DNA of 64,000 bases, from NCBI GenBank assembly GCA_009667805.1, contig CM019070.1, positions 52,934,451-52,998,450 of the forward strand, written 5' to 3'. This document shows, piece after piece, positions 22,296 through 59,724 of this stretch (position 1 is the stretch's first letter; the number at the start of each line of letters is the position of its first letter). Under the pieces are notes generated by a model. That model saw only the letters and a program-made list of their open reading frames with translations. It searched no databases and had not been told where the DNA came from. This stretch comes from Leptobrachium leishanense. Its lineage: Eukaryota > Chordata > Amphibia > Anura > Megophryidae. A program made the position numbers and the translations under genes.

Positions 22296-22446
22296 TTATG
22301 GGAGTCCTGGGGAGCATCCTGCACAGAGTCATCTTTATTTATACCATTTAAGCAGTTCTGTCCACAAATAGAACTGTAAAGTGCATGAGATTCAAAAGTA
22401 TGTAGTATGAGGCCATACTCGGTATCTAATACCACACTAAGCCATG

Positions 22447-22893
22447 TAAGGCCACGTTCACACGGTGCGATTTATCGCGCGGATTTTGCCTCGACGTCGC
22501 GCTGCGTAGCTTCTCCAATGCATTTCAATGGAGCTGTTCACATCTTGCCGTGCGACGTCACATGTCGCGGTAGCATGTCGCTTGTACATGACCCTTTTTT
22601 TCCGATTTGCTATCTGCATTGGTGGTGCTTTGCAAAAATCGCACAAAACCGCGACATTATCGCAAATATGAAAATCGCGTGACTTTCAAATCGCACAGTC
22701 AGGCTTATTCAGAGAGCGTGAAAAGCAGGACACTGGAGAATGAAAAATTCTAGGTCAAACTAGCCAAACCAGAAAAATTCTCCCTTTCATCTCACTTTCC
22801 AATTCGGCTATTTTGACCTAGAATTTTTCATTCTCCAGTCATTCTCCTGCTTTTCACGCTCTCTGAATAACCCTGAGTGTGAACGGGGCCTTA
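22447..22893. mobile_element. MITE 'AAGGCCACGTTCACACGGTGCG', host of a nested MITE
   Basis: Ends TAAGGCCACGTTCACACGGT and GTGTGAACGGGGCCTTA. It is interrupted at 22700-22875 by a second element; the uninterrupted relative is at 26560-26855. Confidence 0.85.
22700..22875. mobile_element. Short palindromic MITE, nested
   Basis: 176 bp, almost a perfect palindrome, ends CAGGCTTATTCAGAGAGCG and CGCTCTCTGAATAACCCTG. AGT is duplicated at 22697-22699 and 22876-22878. Confidence 0.93.
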
Positions 22894-22939
22894 GTGTTTT
22901 CGTTGACACAATTCTAAGGACAGGACATTGTCTCAAGGT

Positions 22940-22945
22940 TTTATT
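22940..22945 (-). promoter_or_regulatory. SPO16: SPO16 polyadenylation signal AATAAA
   Basis: The reverse strand reads ACAATAAAACC, 92 bases after the SPO16 stop. A short 3' UTR is implied. Confidence 0.65.
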
Positions 22946-23036
22946 GTCATACCAGTATACAGTTGTGGCCATATATTAAAATACAATTTTTAACACTACA
23001 TGGCGTCGCTCACAGAAAAATACAAGCTTTTAGCTT

Positions 23037-23141
23037 TCAAATCTCATCAAGGGTTTTCCAAACTGGACTATTTTCAACAATGTGTGTTTTTGCCTGCAAA
23101 AGCCGTTCCCTTACGCTTTCATTATGTGGTTTGGAAGTCAC
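23037..23141 (-). CDS. SPO16: SPO16 terminal coding exon (105 bp)
   Basis: Acceptor CTTTCCAG on the - strand. 34 codons starting [18 protein letters not shown], then [15 protein letters not shown] and TGA (23039-23037). Confidence 0.93.
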   Translation of the reverse strand: MTSKPHNESVRERLLQAKTHIVENSPVWKTLDEI

Positions 23142-26100
23142 CTGGAAAGAAAGAACAAAAATGTGTTCTAATACTTGATCAGGATAAAGGGATATTCTTG
23201 TAGCGTTTAACTGAACCCTAAATATTTTGTCTAGACTGCATTATAATGCGATTTAAAGGCTTGCGTAAAGTAAATGATGACATTTTTAACTGGAATTCTA
23301 TATAGCTCGGATAAAGACAGATAATACCGCTGACACGAGGCAGGACAGATGACATGGATTAATACAGTTCCCAATAAATCCTGTTACGCTACTGTTGTGT
23401 GTGTATATATATTTATTTAAAATGTTTATCTGTATTGCTTGGACTGGGTTGGACAAGCCTTGACAATACCCTCCATGAATGTGGCGTCCTACATGTTGAA
23501 GTGTTGTTTGCTGGATTTATTTATTATTATTATTTTGTATGCTGCTTTCTTGAAAGTCCATTAACTGTAATCAATAGATATATCTGAATGTCTACATGGT
23601 GCTGGCACCACCTTATTACTGACCATGTTTCTCAGTGATTTAAATACGTAAAGGGAATCCACAAGGTAGAGGAAGGGAGTATATTTAAAAGGAAACAAAA
23701 TAGCAAAACAAGAGAGTCTTAGATTAGAGGGGCAAAGGTTTAAAAGTAACATCAGGAAGCATTATTTTACTGAGAGGGTGGTGGATACATGGAACAGTCT
23801 TCCAGTAGAAGTGGTAGAGGCCAAAACAGTAATTGAATTTAAGCAAGCATGGGATAGGCATAAGGCTATCCTAAACAAAAGATAAATCCAGGTAAAGTAT
23901 CCATGTAATTGGGCAGACTAGATGGGCCGAAAGGTTCTTATCTGCCGACATTTTTCTATGTTTCTATGTAGCGGTCTTTGCCATCTTAACGTCTTACTGA
24001 ATAGTATCTATACAGTGTGTTTGCGGCATTCTGCTTAATAAAGTGATCTTGTAATTATTATCATAATGCCTAGCTTCAGTCTACACAATCGTGGCGAATG
24101 TGTTCGTTATCATCACAGAGATGGAGTCAGGTCAACTAACTAAAAAACGGGTAACGTCTTGAGCCTCTAGACTAGGGCTGTCAAACTTTGGCCCCCTAGA
24201 TGTTTTCTGAATTACAACTCCCATGATTCCCTGGCCATTTAATGCATTCAAAGAATTCTGGGAATTGTAGTAATAAACATCTGGAGGGGCTGTGACTTTG
24301 ACAGCCTCTGCTCTATAGAGAGAACAGCAACCTTGGCGCTCCATCTGTTTTGGACCTACACCTCCCATAATGCTTTGCCATTCATTAGGTTTTCTGAGCG
24401 TCACGGCAATTGTAGTTTCAAAACATCTGGAGGCCAAGGTTGCCGAGCGTGCGCTACGAAATTGTAGGCCAAACAACCTCCAAACTAATCCCAATTTGAA
24501 ATACATATCCAAAGTTATATACTTTGAAAATGTTTACTCCACATCTAATCTTTTGTTCTTCTGCTTACCTTGGCTATAGTTAGCATTAGTTTCACAGCAT
24601 CGGCATTGTTGTGAACTGGAAGGATTCGTAAATTAGTACCAAGGAATCTGCAGATAAGAACAGGTGAGATTTAAAAACGTTTACAGTGTAGGACAGGGAT
24701 GCTGTGGAACTACATTTCCCATGCGGCTTAGCTCATATAATGAGTAGCTGAACATCACGGGAGATGTATTTCCAAAACATCTGGTGAGCCAAGGTTGCTT
24801 CTCCTGAAAGTATAATTTTATTTAAGCATACACATGGTTTCCCCAGTTACAGGTCACATATATTGGACGTGTATTTATTTTCTGGCTATCTCTAAAGTTT
24901 GAATGTTTTGTCACAATAAACTTAACTACAGACATGAAACTCAACGGCTCTATTCCAAACAAGCCATTAAGTTAAAGAGCAGGGCCGTTCTACTTTACTG
25001 ACTAAAACCTCATTTTGGGAAATATCTCACTAGTTGTAGTATTTTAAAAGACTATTTTTCTCTGTTTTTAATCTTATGATTAAGTTTAGGGCTATACCGA
25101 TACTAGTATCGGTGCCGTTACAGGCATTTGCACGAGTATTTGTGCTGGCTTGCTGGTATCCGAGGGGCTGGGGCTGGGGGAAGAATGCATTTAACAGCAT
25201 TCTGCTAGCATTCCCCTCCGGGTGGCCGTGTTACCGGGCAGCTGCCGACGTGTGAAAGCTGTGAAGCGGCCTTCAGCCATGAAATTGCGGGTGTCGCGAG
25301 ATCACGTCACAGTCTTCACAACCTGGTGACCGCTCTGTAATGCGGCCAGCTGGAGGGGAATGCTGACGTAATGCTGTTAATGCATTCTGCCAGCAGCCCC
25401 GGTGTCTGAGGTCTGTGAGTATAGATGTGAGTATACATATATATCTGAGCTGAGGTCTGTGTGTTTGTGCAGGCCTGAGCAGTGGGTAAATGGGGTGTCT
25501 GGCCATACATTTCAATAATAACAGATTGGACAGGCTTTCAGCAAAATTCTAAATTATTTATTGGAAAGCGGTCACCTGACTTTAAAAGTATTGGTACTCG
25601 TTCTTAAAAAATGGTATCGGTGCAACCTTAATTAAATTTACCCATACAGGGTTATTCAAAGAGATTCGAAAAGTCACCGCACGTTCGGTGACTTTTCGTT
25701 CTCTTCATTTCGGTTCCTTTTGCCGATCCCATTTCGGTGACCCTGTGGTGTATTCAGCAAACACCACAGGGTCCCCGAATTGCAGGGAAAAGTCACCGCA
25801 AACCTGACGAAAGCTAACCGCAAAACCCACCGAATGCACGCAGAAAACAAGCAAAAACATCTGGATTAACCCTCGGAAAAACCGGAGCAGGAGCCGATCA
25901 CACAGAGCCGAAGCAGCTGAGACGCAGAGGAGGCAGTGAATAAATTCGCAAAACCGTTTGTATGAATCTGTGAAAATGAAACGCTGTTTGCAAAGAAACT
26001 ACTGAGCGAAAATGTCTGAAATTTACACAGGAGGTCCAGGGAATGATAATAAAGAGGGCTGTTACAGAAAAAATAAGTAAACTTTAAGTATTTTTCTTAA

Positions 26101-29100
26101 TTTTTTTTTTTTTTTAAAGTATCCTAAAAAAAATCTATAAATAAAGAGACTTTTTGCTGCAGAATTTTATAATGAACGGTTTATTAGATATTGATTTAAA
26201 ACGGGAATATTTTTAACATTGAAGTCTATGGGATTCTCCTGAATAAACTTGTCGAATTAAACCACCGAATGGCAGGGCATTTCGGGAACCTTTCACTGCT
26301 GGTTTGTGTTCTCTGAATAGCCGAAGCAGTGCTTTTTTTATGGGGATTTCACTGCCCTCGAACAGGCACCGTATGTGCAGGCAATTCGCCAGGATTTGGC
26401 GAATTGCCTGCTCTCTGGATAGCCGAATGGCCAAGAAAGGCAACAGAATGCTGATTTTCAGCGTTCGGTTACCTTTCTCAAGCAATTCGGATCTCTTTGG
26501 ATAACCCTGATAGAGTTTCTATACCTGAAACAAGCCAATGCAAAAAAAACAACAAAACAACCGTGCGATTTATCGTGTGGATTTTGCCGCGACGTCGTAG
26601 CAAAATCCGCTCGACATCGCGCTGTGTAGCTTCTTCAATGCATTTCAATGGAGCTGTTCACATCTTGCCGCGCGATGTCGCATGTCGCTAGTACCTGACC
26701 CTTTTTTTGTGATTTGCTACCTGCGATTTTGCGATTTGCATCGGTGGTGCTTTGCAAAAATCGCACAAAACCGCGACGTTGCGCGACATTATCGCACTAT
26801 GTTGCGAATATGAAAATCGTGCGATTTTCAAATCGCACAGTGTGAACGGGGCCTAAGGCTGGCGTTTGAAGAGCAGAAGGAACGTCCGTGACAGTGGACA
26901 TTCTTTCCACTTGACGCCCGTCTGGCCACCTCGCTGAGCGCACTTAGGCTCGCTCCTATGGAGGATTGAGCTTTGCACCAACGCACGTCCTAGCACTGTG
27001 ACAGGGCTGTTGCACAGATGCAGCACGGCCGCTGTTGCACGCGCAATTCGTGCATCATCTCAATGCTGTGACGGACGCCAGAAGGCTCGTCTGCCACCAG
27101 CCTGGAGGGGTTATTTACTAAGAATACAGTGCAATTTCGTGACCGTTCAACTATTCAGAAAGCTGTCAATTTGCCAAATAGTGGCGAATTGCTAGCAAAA
27201 TACGAAGCAGTTTGCCTCCAATCGCTGCAATTCAGCAACCTTTGGTGGCAATGAAATTTTCCCATAGAAAAGTAATGGTTAACATATTCCGAGAATGCTG
27301 AACTGCACCGAAGAGTTGGCGAAATGACCATATTTTCGGTGCTTCAGTTCGACAGATTTAAACAGGTGAATCCCATAGGTGTCAATGGGGGAAAAAAATT
27401 GTTTTTATTCAACCGTGAAAGACTTTTTGCTGCAAATGAAAAGGTTTTTTATTATATTATTTTTTTTTTTACATTTTTCTGGATTTTTTTCAGCGTTTTT
27501 CTGTTCACAAAAGAACAGTTTTCTAATATTTTTATTTTGAGGATGCAAAAAAGTGTGATTTTTTTTTTTGTACACTAATGCTATTTTTACATTCAAAAAG
27601 TTATAAAGGCTCTTTAAAAGGGGTTAGATTGGCGGTCTGTCTCCTCAACCTAAAAGTCAAAGGTTCATTAGGGGGCAGCGGACAATGATTTCGGGTTGGG
27701 AATGGTTAGCTTTAAGGAAACAATGTTGCTGACTATATAACTGATCTTAAATATAATGTATAGAGATTGCAGAGGGCATAATCCCATTTTATTACATTTA
27801 AACTGAACATCTCACAGACCAGTGCACAGCAGTGACTATAATACACCTTCCTTACTGTGGGTGCCACCAACCAACATTAACAATGTAAAAAAATATTCAT
27901 ATGTTGAGTCAGCGCTGGATTTTGGTTTTGTTCATCCTAGGAAGACCTTGCTGGATGCTTTACAACGAAGTACCAGTTGACTTGTGTGTTAAAGAATGTC
28001 TGCAAGTGATGTTTTGTTTATAATTTGTAAAGCCCTGTGGGATATGTTGCCTTTTTGACAAATAATATTCCATATAACCTTAACACCACCCACCACTACA
28101 AGAACTATTATATATATATATATATATATATATTTTTAAATGAAAATGATATACATTTTTTTTTAAAGATACCTACTCTAGTTGGAGAATATATTACGAT
28201 TTAAAAATAAATATACCTCTGCTGAATGCTGAACATTATATTCCATTCCTCTGCTCCATGCAGAGCAGCCTCTATTACTAAGAAGCTATTTCGATGAACA
28301 GATAAGAACTTCTGTATCCTGTCAAAGCTGGATTCCAAGCTTGAAGCTGCAATGAGCTCCTGGGCATTGTCCAATAAGAAAGCAACACCTTAAGCAATAA
28401 AAATCAAAAACAAAATTGCTAAAAAACAGGGTTACTGTGAAACATGGATGTACCACAAATTTATGGTTTGCTACAATGTAAAGTAATCACAGTTAAGGTT
28501 TCCATTAATCGTACAGAATTACTTTTGTGTTTTTGGGGAGTATTTTAATAGCAAGGCTGGCTGCTTATAACTTTTTTTGCATTAAGATAAATATTTAGCT
28601 TTTAAGGTGGGGTGTGGAGAGGGATATTTGTTCATTTTTCTTCGTGTTTATTACTCTAGATGATGGATCTCAAACTGTGCCCCCCAAGATGTTACTGAAC
28701 TACAACTCCCATGATTCTCTGTACCTCTATAACATCCAAAAGAATTCTGGCATTTGTAGACAACATCTTGGGGTCTGGAGTTTGAGATCTTTGCTATAAC
28801 TATTTTGCACTGCTACATACAGTGGCAGCTGCAGAAATTTGATGGTAGAAAATTTGACTTCACCTACCGTTTGAAGAGTTGACCTCCTTCCTCTACAGCT
28901 ATTTGATCCATGCATCGCATAGTTAAGTTAGATTGGTTACCTTCATATTCAGGCCAACTACATAAAATTGGCCACATTTAAAAATGTCATCATTTAATGT
29001 TTTTCAGCCAACAAGTGCCTTACAGCCCTCTCTTCTCAAACACGTCTGCCTAGTTATCCATAAGAGTGAATAGGTGACTTCATAAATCTTTGCAAGGTGC

Positions 29101-31223
29101 ACACTGAGCATGTGTAAAATGCTCTCATTCAGGGCAGATTTAAATAAAATCTATAGATAAGGCAAGCTCCGTTTTTACTGTTGCTTACTGACATGAGGCA
29201 GAGAAATGGAGCAAACTTTTCTTTTTTAATGACTTTCCACCAGCAAAAAACAAAACAAAAAGATTAGTAGATAGTACCCCAACTCCTTACATCACCAATT
29301 TTATTTGAGTGACTTACAAAAATGGTGAGAAAATGTTAGGGTGAAAAACATTCACTGGTGTAACTAACTACGAGTGTTTAGTTTAGGTCCTGTATACTAA
29401 AATTAATCAATATGCTTTTACGTGTTCATAAATTCTGCCTCGGGTTTGAATTTATCTTGTTAGAAAGTCTCCAGATTACTGATGAATTTCCTTAAATTTA
29501 TGGGACTACCAGTGTAATTTAGAAGCGACAGCCAAATGTTTGACACCAAGAAACTCAACATCTTAGAGAGAGTTCAGAGAAGAGCTACTAAAATGGTGTA
29601 CGGCTTGAAGGAGAAAAGTTACCAGGAAAGGCTTAATGATCTTAACATGTACAGCTTGGAAAAAAGACGAGACAGAGGAAATATGATAGAAACATTTAAA
29701 TACGTAAAGGGAATCCACAAGGTAGAGGAAGGGAGTATATTTAATAGGAAACAAAGTAGCAAAACAAGAGGACATAGTCTTAGATTAGAGGGGCAAAGGT
29801 TTATAAGTAACATCAGGAAGCATTTTACTGAGAGGGTGGTGGATACATGGAACAGTCTTCCAGTTGAAGTGGTAGAGGCCAAAACAGTGATTGAATTTAA
29901 GCAAGCATGGGAAAGGCATAAGGCTATCCGAAACAAAAGATAAATCCATGTAATTGGGCAAACTAGATGGGCAGAAAGGTTCTTATCTGCTGACATTTTT
30001 CTATGTTTCTATACAACTGGTGTTTAAGAGCATCTCTGGGAAGCTGCCACCCTACCTGAATAGACTGCTTCCCCCAGCAGCTCCCTCATCCTATAACCTC
30101 CGATCCAGGAGCAGCACCTTACTTGCTAGACCACAATACAAAAAGACAGTGGCTCGGTCCTCATTTTCCTACAGAGCACCACAATTATGGAATAACCTCC
30201 CAGACACCATCAAATCTTCCCCCAGTCTTAAGTCACTCAAAAGCTCCTTACTAAGATACCTCAATACAGAATGTACCTGTAAACATGTAACCTAGTGACT
30301 ATATTTCCTACATATTTTTCTGTTAATCTGTATATTTGTGTTGTTTTTAGAATATCTTGCATTGTATTACTTTGTATTTCTGTAACTGTAACACTTCAAT
30401 GTTCTTGAACCCAGGACATACTTGAAAACGAGAGAAATCTCAATGTATCCTTCCTGGTAAAATCCTTTATAAATAAATAAATAAATAACTAACTCAAAAG
30501 GGTATACAGATGTCAAAGTAAGGACAACCGTGTCTCATTTTCGAGTCTGGCAAAAAGGTGTGGCTTAAAGTGGGGATCTCAGACCCCCATGTTGTTGACC
30601 TACAATCCCCAGAATTCTTTGAATGCAAAAGATGGCCAGAGAATCATGGGTGCTGTAGTTAAGAAACATCTGGAAGGCCAGCGTTTTAGATTCCTGCTTT
30701 AAAGGGGCAATCCAGCCAGAATGGCCTCTTCACCTAATTTAAATGATCACGGTGTCAAGAGTCTGCTTCAACCAATTGTCCCACGACGCAACAGCTCTTC
30801 AAAGGAGACATCTCCTGTCTGTCCAGGCATCAGTTAGCAGCCACCAGCCCTTCAGTCATTGGGTGCACTTATGTTCAACCAGTACATTAGTGTACAAGAT
30901 CAAGAAGGAGTTTGCTGGTTCAACCAGCTGGCTTACCTCCTCCTACCGATTGATTTCTAGGTGTAACAGGGCCAGAGATACTTCAATTGTTGCATATAGG
31001 TACCATTTTTGATTGCATTTATTTGTGTTCAAATACTTTATCAGGGGTAGCAGGTGAAACAGAAGAAAACATCACTATCAAAACACAGGACATCAAAAAG
31101 TCATGTTTTCCAGCATAACACAACTTTACCTGCAAGAGGAAAAATAATGGATGCATTTTCCACACTGTCAGAGAAACGGACTTTATGTTGTTGGCTTTGC
31201 AAATAAGTGGTCACTTCATGGCC
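23037..31223 (-). CDS. SPO16: SPO16 / C1orf146 meiotic protein, 149 C-terminal residues in four exons
   Basis: Joined exons on the - strand: 31130-31223, 28217-28388, 24569-24647, 23037-23141. All have GT-AG sites and consistent phases (0/1, 1/2, 2/0, 0/stop), 149 residues to a TGA. Recognisable segments: [50 protein letters not shown] and SPVWKTL, all close to human C1orf146 (about 180 aa) as I recall it. SPO16 pairs with the XPF-like protein SHOC1 (ZIP2) in an XPF-ERCC1-like complex that promotes meiotic crossovers. The N-terminal exon (about 20-25 residues) should lie above 31223 but was not found. The position between GLMN and BTBD8, on BTBD8's strand, is the mammalian arrangement. None of its exons stands out as a long open frame. 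Confidence 0.94.
23620..23972 (+). mobile_element. CR1-type LINE 3' fragment with TTTCTATG end
   Basis: Coding end with GGAACAGTCTTCCAGTAGAA and AAACAAAAGATAAATCC, then the UTR and a terminal TTTTTCTATGTTTCTATG octamer repeat, the CR1-style 3' end. The frame is broken (no start, internal deletions). Confidence 0.85.
24171..24480. repeat. 'AGAATTCTGGGAATTGTAG' repeats, two adjacent copies
   Basis: 24174-24315 has inverted ends GGCTGTCAAACTTTGGCC and TGTGACTTTGACAGCC. A second, more diverged relative (about 24325-24480) follows. They lie just below the SPO16 exon at 24569. Confidence 0.65.
24569..24647 (-). CDS. SPO16: SPO16 coding exon (79 bp)
   Basis: Acceptor TATCTGCAG, donor GTAAGC. One base completes Arg, then [20 protein letters not shown] and MLTIAK. 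Confidence 0.95.
24690..24805. repeat. Diverged member of the same repeat class
   Basis: GGAACTACATTTCCCATG and CGGGAGATGTATTTCCAAAA flank the centre; similar wording recurs near 43520-43612. Confidence 0.5.
25647..26509. mobile_element. Long MITE family 'CAGGGTTATTCAAAGAGA', copy 3
   Basis: 863 bp, same orientation as copy 2, with ATA duplicated at 25644-25646 and 26510-26512. It lies in SPO16 intron 24648-28216. Confidence 0.9.
26560..26855. mobile_element. MITE 'GGCCACGTTCACAC' family, uninterrupted copy
   Basis: Begins within the left end (CCGTGCGATTTATCGTGTGG) and keeps the right end TCGCACAGTGTGAACGGGGCC. It shows the empty site for the insertion at 22700-22875. Confidence 0.85.
28107..28132. 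repeat. (TA)n microsatellite
   Basis: About 13 TA units, 85 bases below the SPO16 172-bp exon on the intron side. Confidence 0.9.
28217..28388 (-). CDS. SPO16: SPO16 coding exon (172 bp)
   Basis: Acceptor TGCTTAAG, donor GTATAT. Encodes [20 protein letters not shown], then [20 protein letters not shown] and [16 protein letters not shown]. Confidence 0.95.
28655..28800. repeat. 'AGAATTCTGG' interspersed repeat
   Basis: Contains GATCTCAAACTGTGCCCCCC and GGAGTTTGAGATC as inverted ends, with ACTACAACTCCCATGATTCT inside. Confidence 0.65.
29537..30012 (+). mobile_element. CR1-type LINE 3' fragment, partly open
   Basis: Open frame 29536-29943 encodes the reverse-transcriptase C-terminus ([16 protein letters not shown]; later [20 protein letters not shown]), then TAA, UTR, and the TTTTTCTATGTTTCTAT end. 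Strongly 5'-truncated. It lies in the SPO16 intron, directly left of an L2-type fragment. Confidence 0.9.
30013..30487 (+). mobile_element. L2-clade LINE 3' end
   Basis: The frame to the TAG at 30295 encodes [15 protein letters not shown] and [20 protein letters not shown], the typical C-terminal tail of L2-type reverse transcriptases. The UTR ends GAAATCTCAATGTATCCTTC...TTTATAAATAAATAAATAA, identical in kind to the SINE tails at 6545 and 12555. Confidence 0.85.
30570..30702. repeat. 'AGAATTCTGG' interspersed repeat
   Basis: Contains CCCCAGAATTCTTTGAATGC in reverse sense, with GGATCTCAGACCCCCATG at its left end. Confidence 0.6.
31130..31223 (-). CDS. SPO16: SPO16 coding exon (94 bp), first one recognised
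   Basis: Acceptor TGCCTAG, donor GTAAAG. 31 codons starting [20 protein letters not shown], ending IIFPLA plus one base of Gly. Confidence 0.92.
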
Positions 31224-33505
31224 CTAGGCAGAGAGAAGAAAATACAGCTGGGAATAATCCCTATTTGTACTCTGGCATCCATGCAAATATTTATGATTTA
31301 GACATCGTGTGCGATTATAATCTTCCAAAGACAAGGACTGATTAACATAGGGGCTGTTGGATCTACAGCTCCAGGCCCATTCCCTTCCAAACACACCAAG
31401 AAAATCAACAATTAGAACAGCAGCTTTCCCAGATATGCTGGCGCTATATAAAAAAATTGTCCAGCTTTTTATTACTAAGTAAATGTAATCCTGGGGCTCT
31501 GGAAATTTTAAAATGTTAGGGCGTGTCTGACATTTTTCACCTCACGCATTGCTGCAAAAACTTCATCTTATGATTGGGTCATAAATAAATCTGCAGGTGA
31601 TTTAACTACATATACTGGAACAATAGGATTTAATTTCTGGATATTACATACACAAAATGCACCATATGTATATATTGCACTTTTTACACATAAACACACT
31701 CTAAAGCTCTGGATGTCATTTGTGGGCTGGGGTAGTTACCCATATAGTAAATACTTGATGCGTTAAGCGGAAGCTGAAAAGCAAATGTTATGTAAAGTCT
31801 CCTTAGCTCCTTCCAATGAAGTAAAAACAAAGAATCCACTTTAGAGTTAAGTTAGACTGCGATTTACCATCAAGGCAGAGCTCACTATAGCTGTGGTGAT
31901 CCAGCCTCGACTTGGGCCTTCCCACGACGCCATGTTTCAAGGACCTTTCCTCACTTTGCTACTGGCTGAGGGGAGACATGTGACTGTTTTGTGTGGTGGC
32001 AGTGTGCAAGGCGAGGTTGGGTGTGGCACATAAACAGCTAGCAGTAGCAGAGCCCTTCAAGGCACTCACATAGTACCCAGTTATTGAACACTAGAAATCA
32101 GTTTAGCCGCCGCCACCTCCCTGGCTTATTTCATATGCAAGGCACCCTGTACTCAAAACTACTGGACCAATAGGATTTAATTTATGGTGCATTTTGTGTA
32201 TGTATATAGCTGTGGGCTTCTCTGGCTAGGAATGAAAGGGATGGTTAGGTAGTGGGTCACACTGCCTCACCAAGAAAATTTCGGTGATTTTTCAACATGC
32301 TGGTACAAGTGGGGTGCGCGTGAGCATGTGGTTGGCCAAGAGAAATGTGGGTCTAGTCAGGGAGGGGCCGGGTCTGCCTTGTTATCCATGTAGCAAAGCT
32401 AGTCCAGTAGTATCTGGTTTTCAAAGGTTAAAGTGTCTGGAGAAAGTCTGATCAGCTACGCATTAGCTAAAATGCTGTGAACGACGACCTTCAACTACGT
32501 ACAAGGAAATAACAGAGATCAAGGAGGATGTCAATTATCAAGTGCTTTATGAGAGAGCAGCATAGCCTCTGCTGGCTCTTGCGGCAGTACTCCATTGTAC
32601 TAAATTCATATCCATGGTGGGGGCTCTGCCATCAAAGTTTCACCTTTAGACAATAGAGGACATGTGAACCTATGAAAGCCCCCTATCGCCCCGTTGAGGT
32701 ACTGCAGAGCTCCACTGCAGGAGGGCCGCTATTCCTAAATTGTGATTTCAAATGAACAGCAGTGGCCTCAAAGCTTCTTGCCAAGAGGGTCAATCTTTAT
32801 TTCACCATAGGAAAAGATGGCATGACTAAGATGTTTTAGCCTTCCTGGCCCAAGTTTCTATGGTGGAATAAAGATTAACCCTTTCATCACTAAGCCTTGA
32901 ATCCACTGCTTTTCATTTGAAAGCTTTACCCTGATCAGGGTTCACTTTCCAATACAAGGTGCAATTTAACCAGTTAGCTGAGAGACACTTTTCATAAATG
33001 ATAAAAACAAGTTTCTTATAAGTACAGGATTTTAAATTAACAAGGATATCCCTGAGGAATTCGTTTGGGAGCGGCCTGATATGTTGGATTACTTACCAAT
33101 TATATCTTGCTATCCTTTCATCATCAATACAAATAAAACGTGTTTTTACTATTATATGGCATTCTGTCTCTATATACACATACAGACACACTAACTTATG
33201 CACAACACTCCACGTTTTTTCTGCGGTGTTCAGCTAGGTCAGACGACTGGTCCAAACGAGATCCAGAGGTGGTGGCATTTCCTGTTCCCGGGTGGCTGAA
33301 TTTTGATCCATGGACACATTACATGCCATTATCTTGTATGTATTTTTTTTGCAGGGGTTAATTGTGCACCTTATGTTTATTGTACAGCACTAGGATATAT
33401 TGTTTGTGATTTTTAGAAGTTGTGGCAACCATTCTATACATTTAGATGTACAAAGACATGCGTACATTTAAAATGAAGAACAAACAAATGGTTATTGCAA
33501 GACAG
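31224..33505. other. Stretch between SPO16 exon and BTBD8 3' end
   Basis: The first SPO16 exon should be here, but no segment with the expected N-terminal residues and a phase-0 donor could be picked out. Only short unsupported open frames are present. The sequence looks mostly unique, with few recognisable repeats. Confidence 0.4.
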
Positions 33506-33510
33506 ACTGT

Positions 33511-33516
33511 TTTATT
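33511..33516 (-). promoter_or_regulatory. BTBD8: Candidate BTBD8 polyadenylation signal
   Basis: AATAAA on the - strand, about 500 bases after the BTBD8 stop. Other A-rich candidates exist nearer the stop. Confidence 0.4.
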
Positions 33517-34019
33517 AAGAACATAAATCACAGAGGAAGAAAGAAAAATCACATGCTTTGAACTTGCTCAAGCAGCAACGGTAATCAACATTTTGGAAGT
33601 AATAAAAATAAATAAAATTGTGTCCTTAACAAAAGGTTGTATATGTTCAACTAGGTATGTTCAATATAAACATTAAGATCTTTTGTGAGGTTAGTAGCCA
33701 CATTGTTACAGTTCTCAGCACTTCGGAAAATAGACTATGTTTGTACACCCCTGCGTTGTGTGGTTGTGGCTTCGCTAGGAGTTCTCTATACGAAGGTACC
33801 TGCCATCTTTGAAGAAAGAATAGAAAAACAATTACACCATTGCATTAATTGCCTATTATTACAACATGCCTGGCATGTTTCTTCATTGAATTAGGAAAAA
33901 AGCTTCAGTTGGCTCCTAACCTACACAAAAGTTATTTTGTCCTACAAACTTAACCAGCGGGAAACCAAACCAATTAGAGGGGGGGGGGGGACCCTCAAAA
34001 GTGAATGTAAACAACCAAC

Positions 34020-59389
<25,370 letters not shown>

Positions 59390-59724
59390 CTAAATTGGGG
59401 TAAAGGTTGAAAAAGAAATATTTAAAATGTATCACTATCTATAGAATTTACACAATTATACACATACACACAATGGAGAAAAGCCTTTGGGCCCTATTAC
59501 AAATCTTTGCGTTAAAACGCTCGCGCAACGCGTGAATTTGTGCGCCCAGCGTTAAACGTTAATGTGCGTAAATCAACACTGGAATTACAATCCTCGTGCA
59601 TTTTTCCCATCTGTCAAGCAATAACGCGCGTAAAACGGACGAGCACAAACGTGCGCGCAGCAACGTCGCACACAGAAATCAGCGTGCGGACATTTTTTCA
59701 CGCGATTCAGCCAATCAGAATTAA

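Noticed and set aside
24010..24060. Possible further gene between SPO16 exons
   Set aside because: Only AT-rich sequence with short frames; no splice-supported coding segment.
24132..24512. - strand frame of 126 codons
   Set aside because: Covers two copies of an interspersed repeat beside the SPO16 exon; no similarity to a protein family.
32270..32305. Candidate SPO16 first exon on the - strand (ATG...CTTG then GTGAGG)
   Set aside because: Ends in phase 1, whereas the next exon needs phase 0; the residues do not resemble the known N-terminus.
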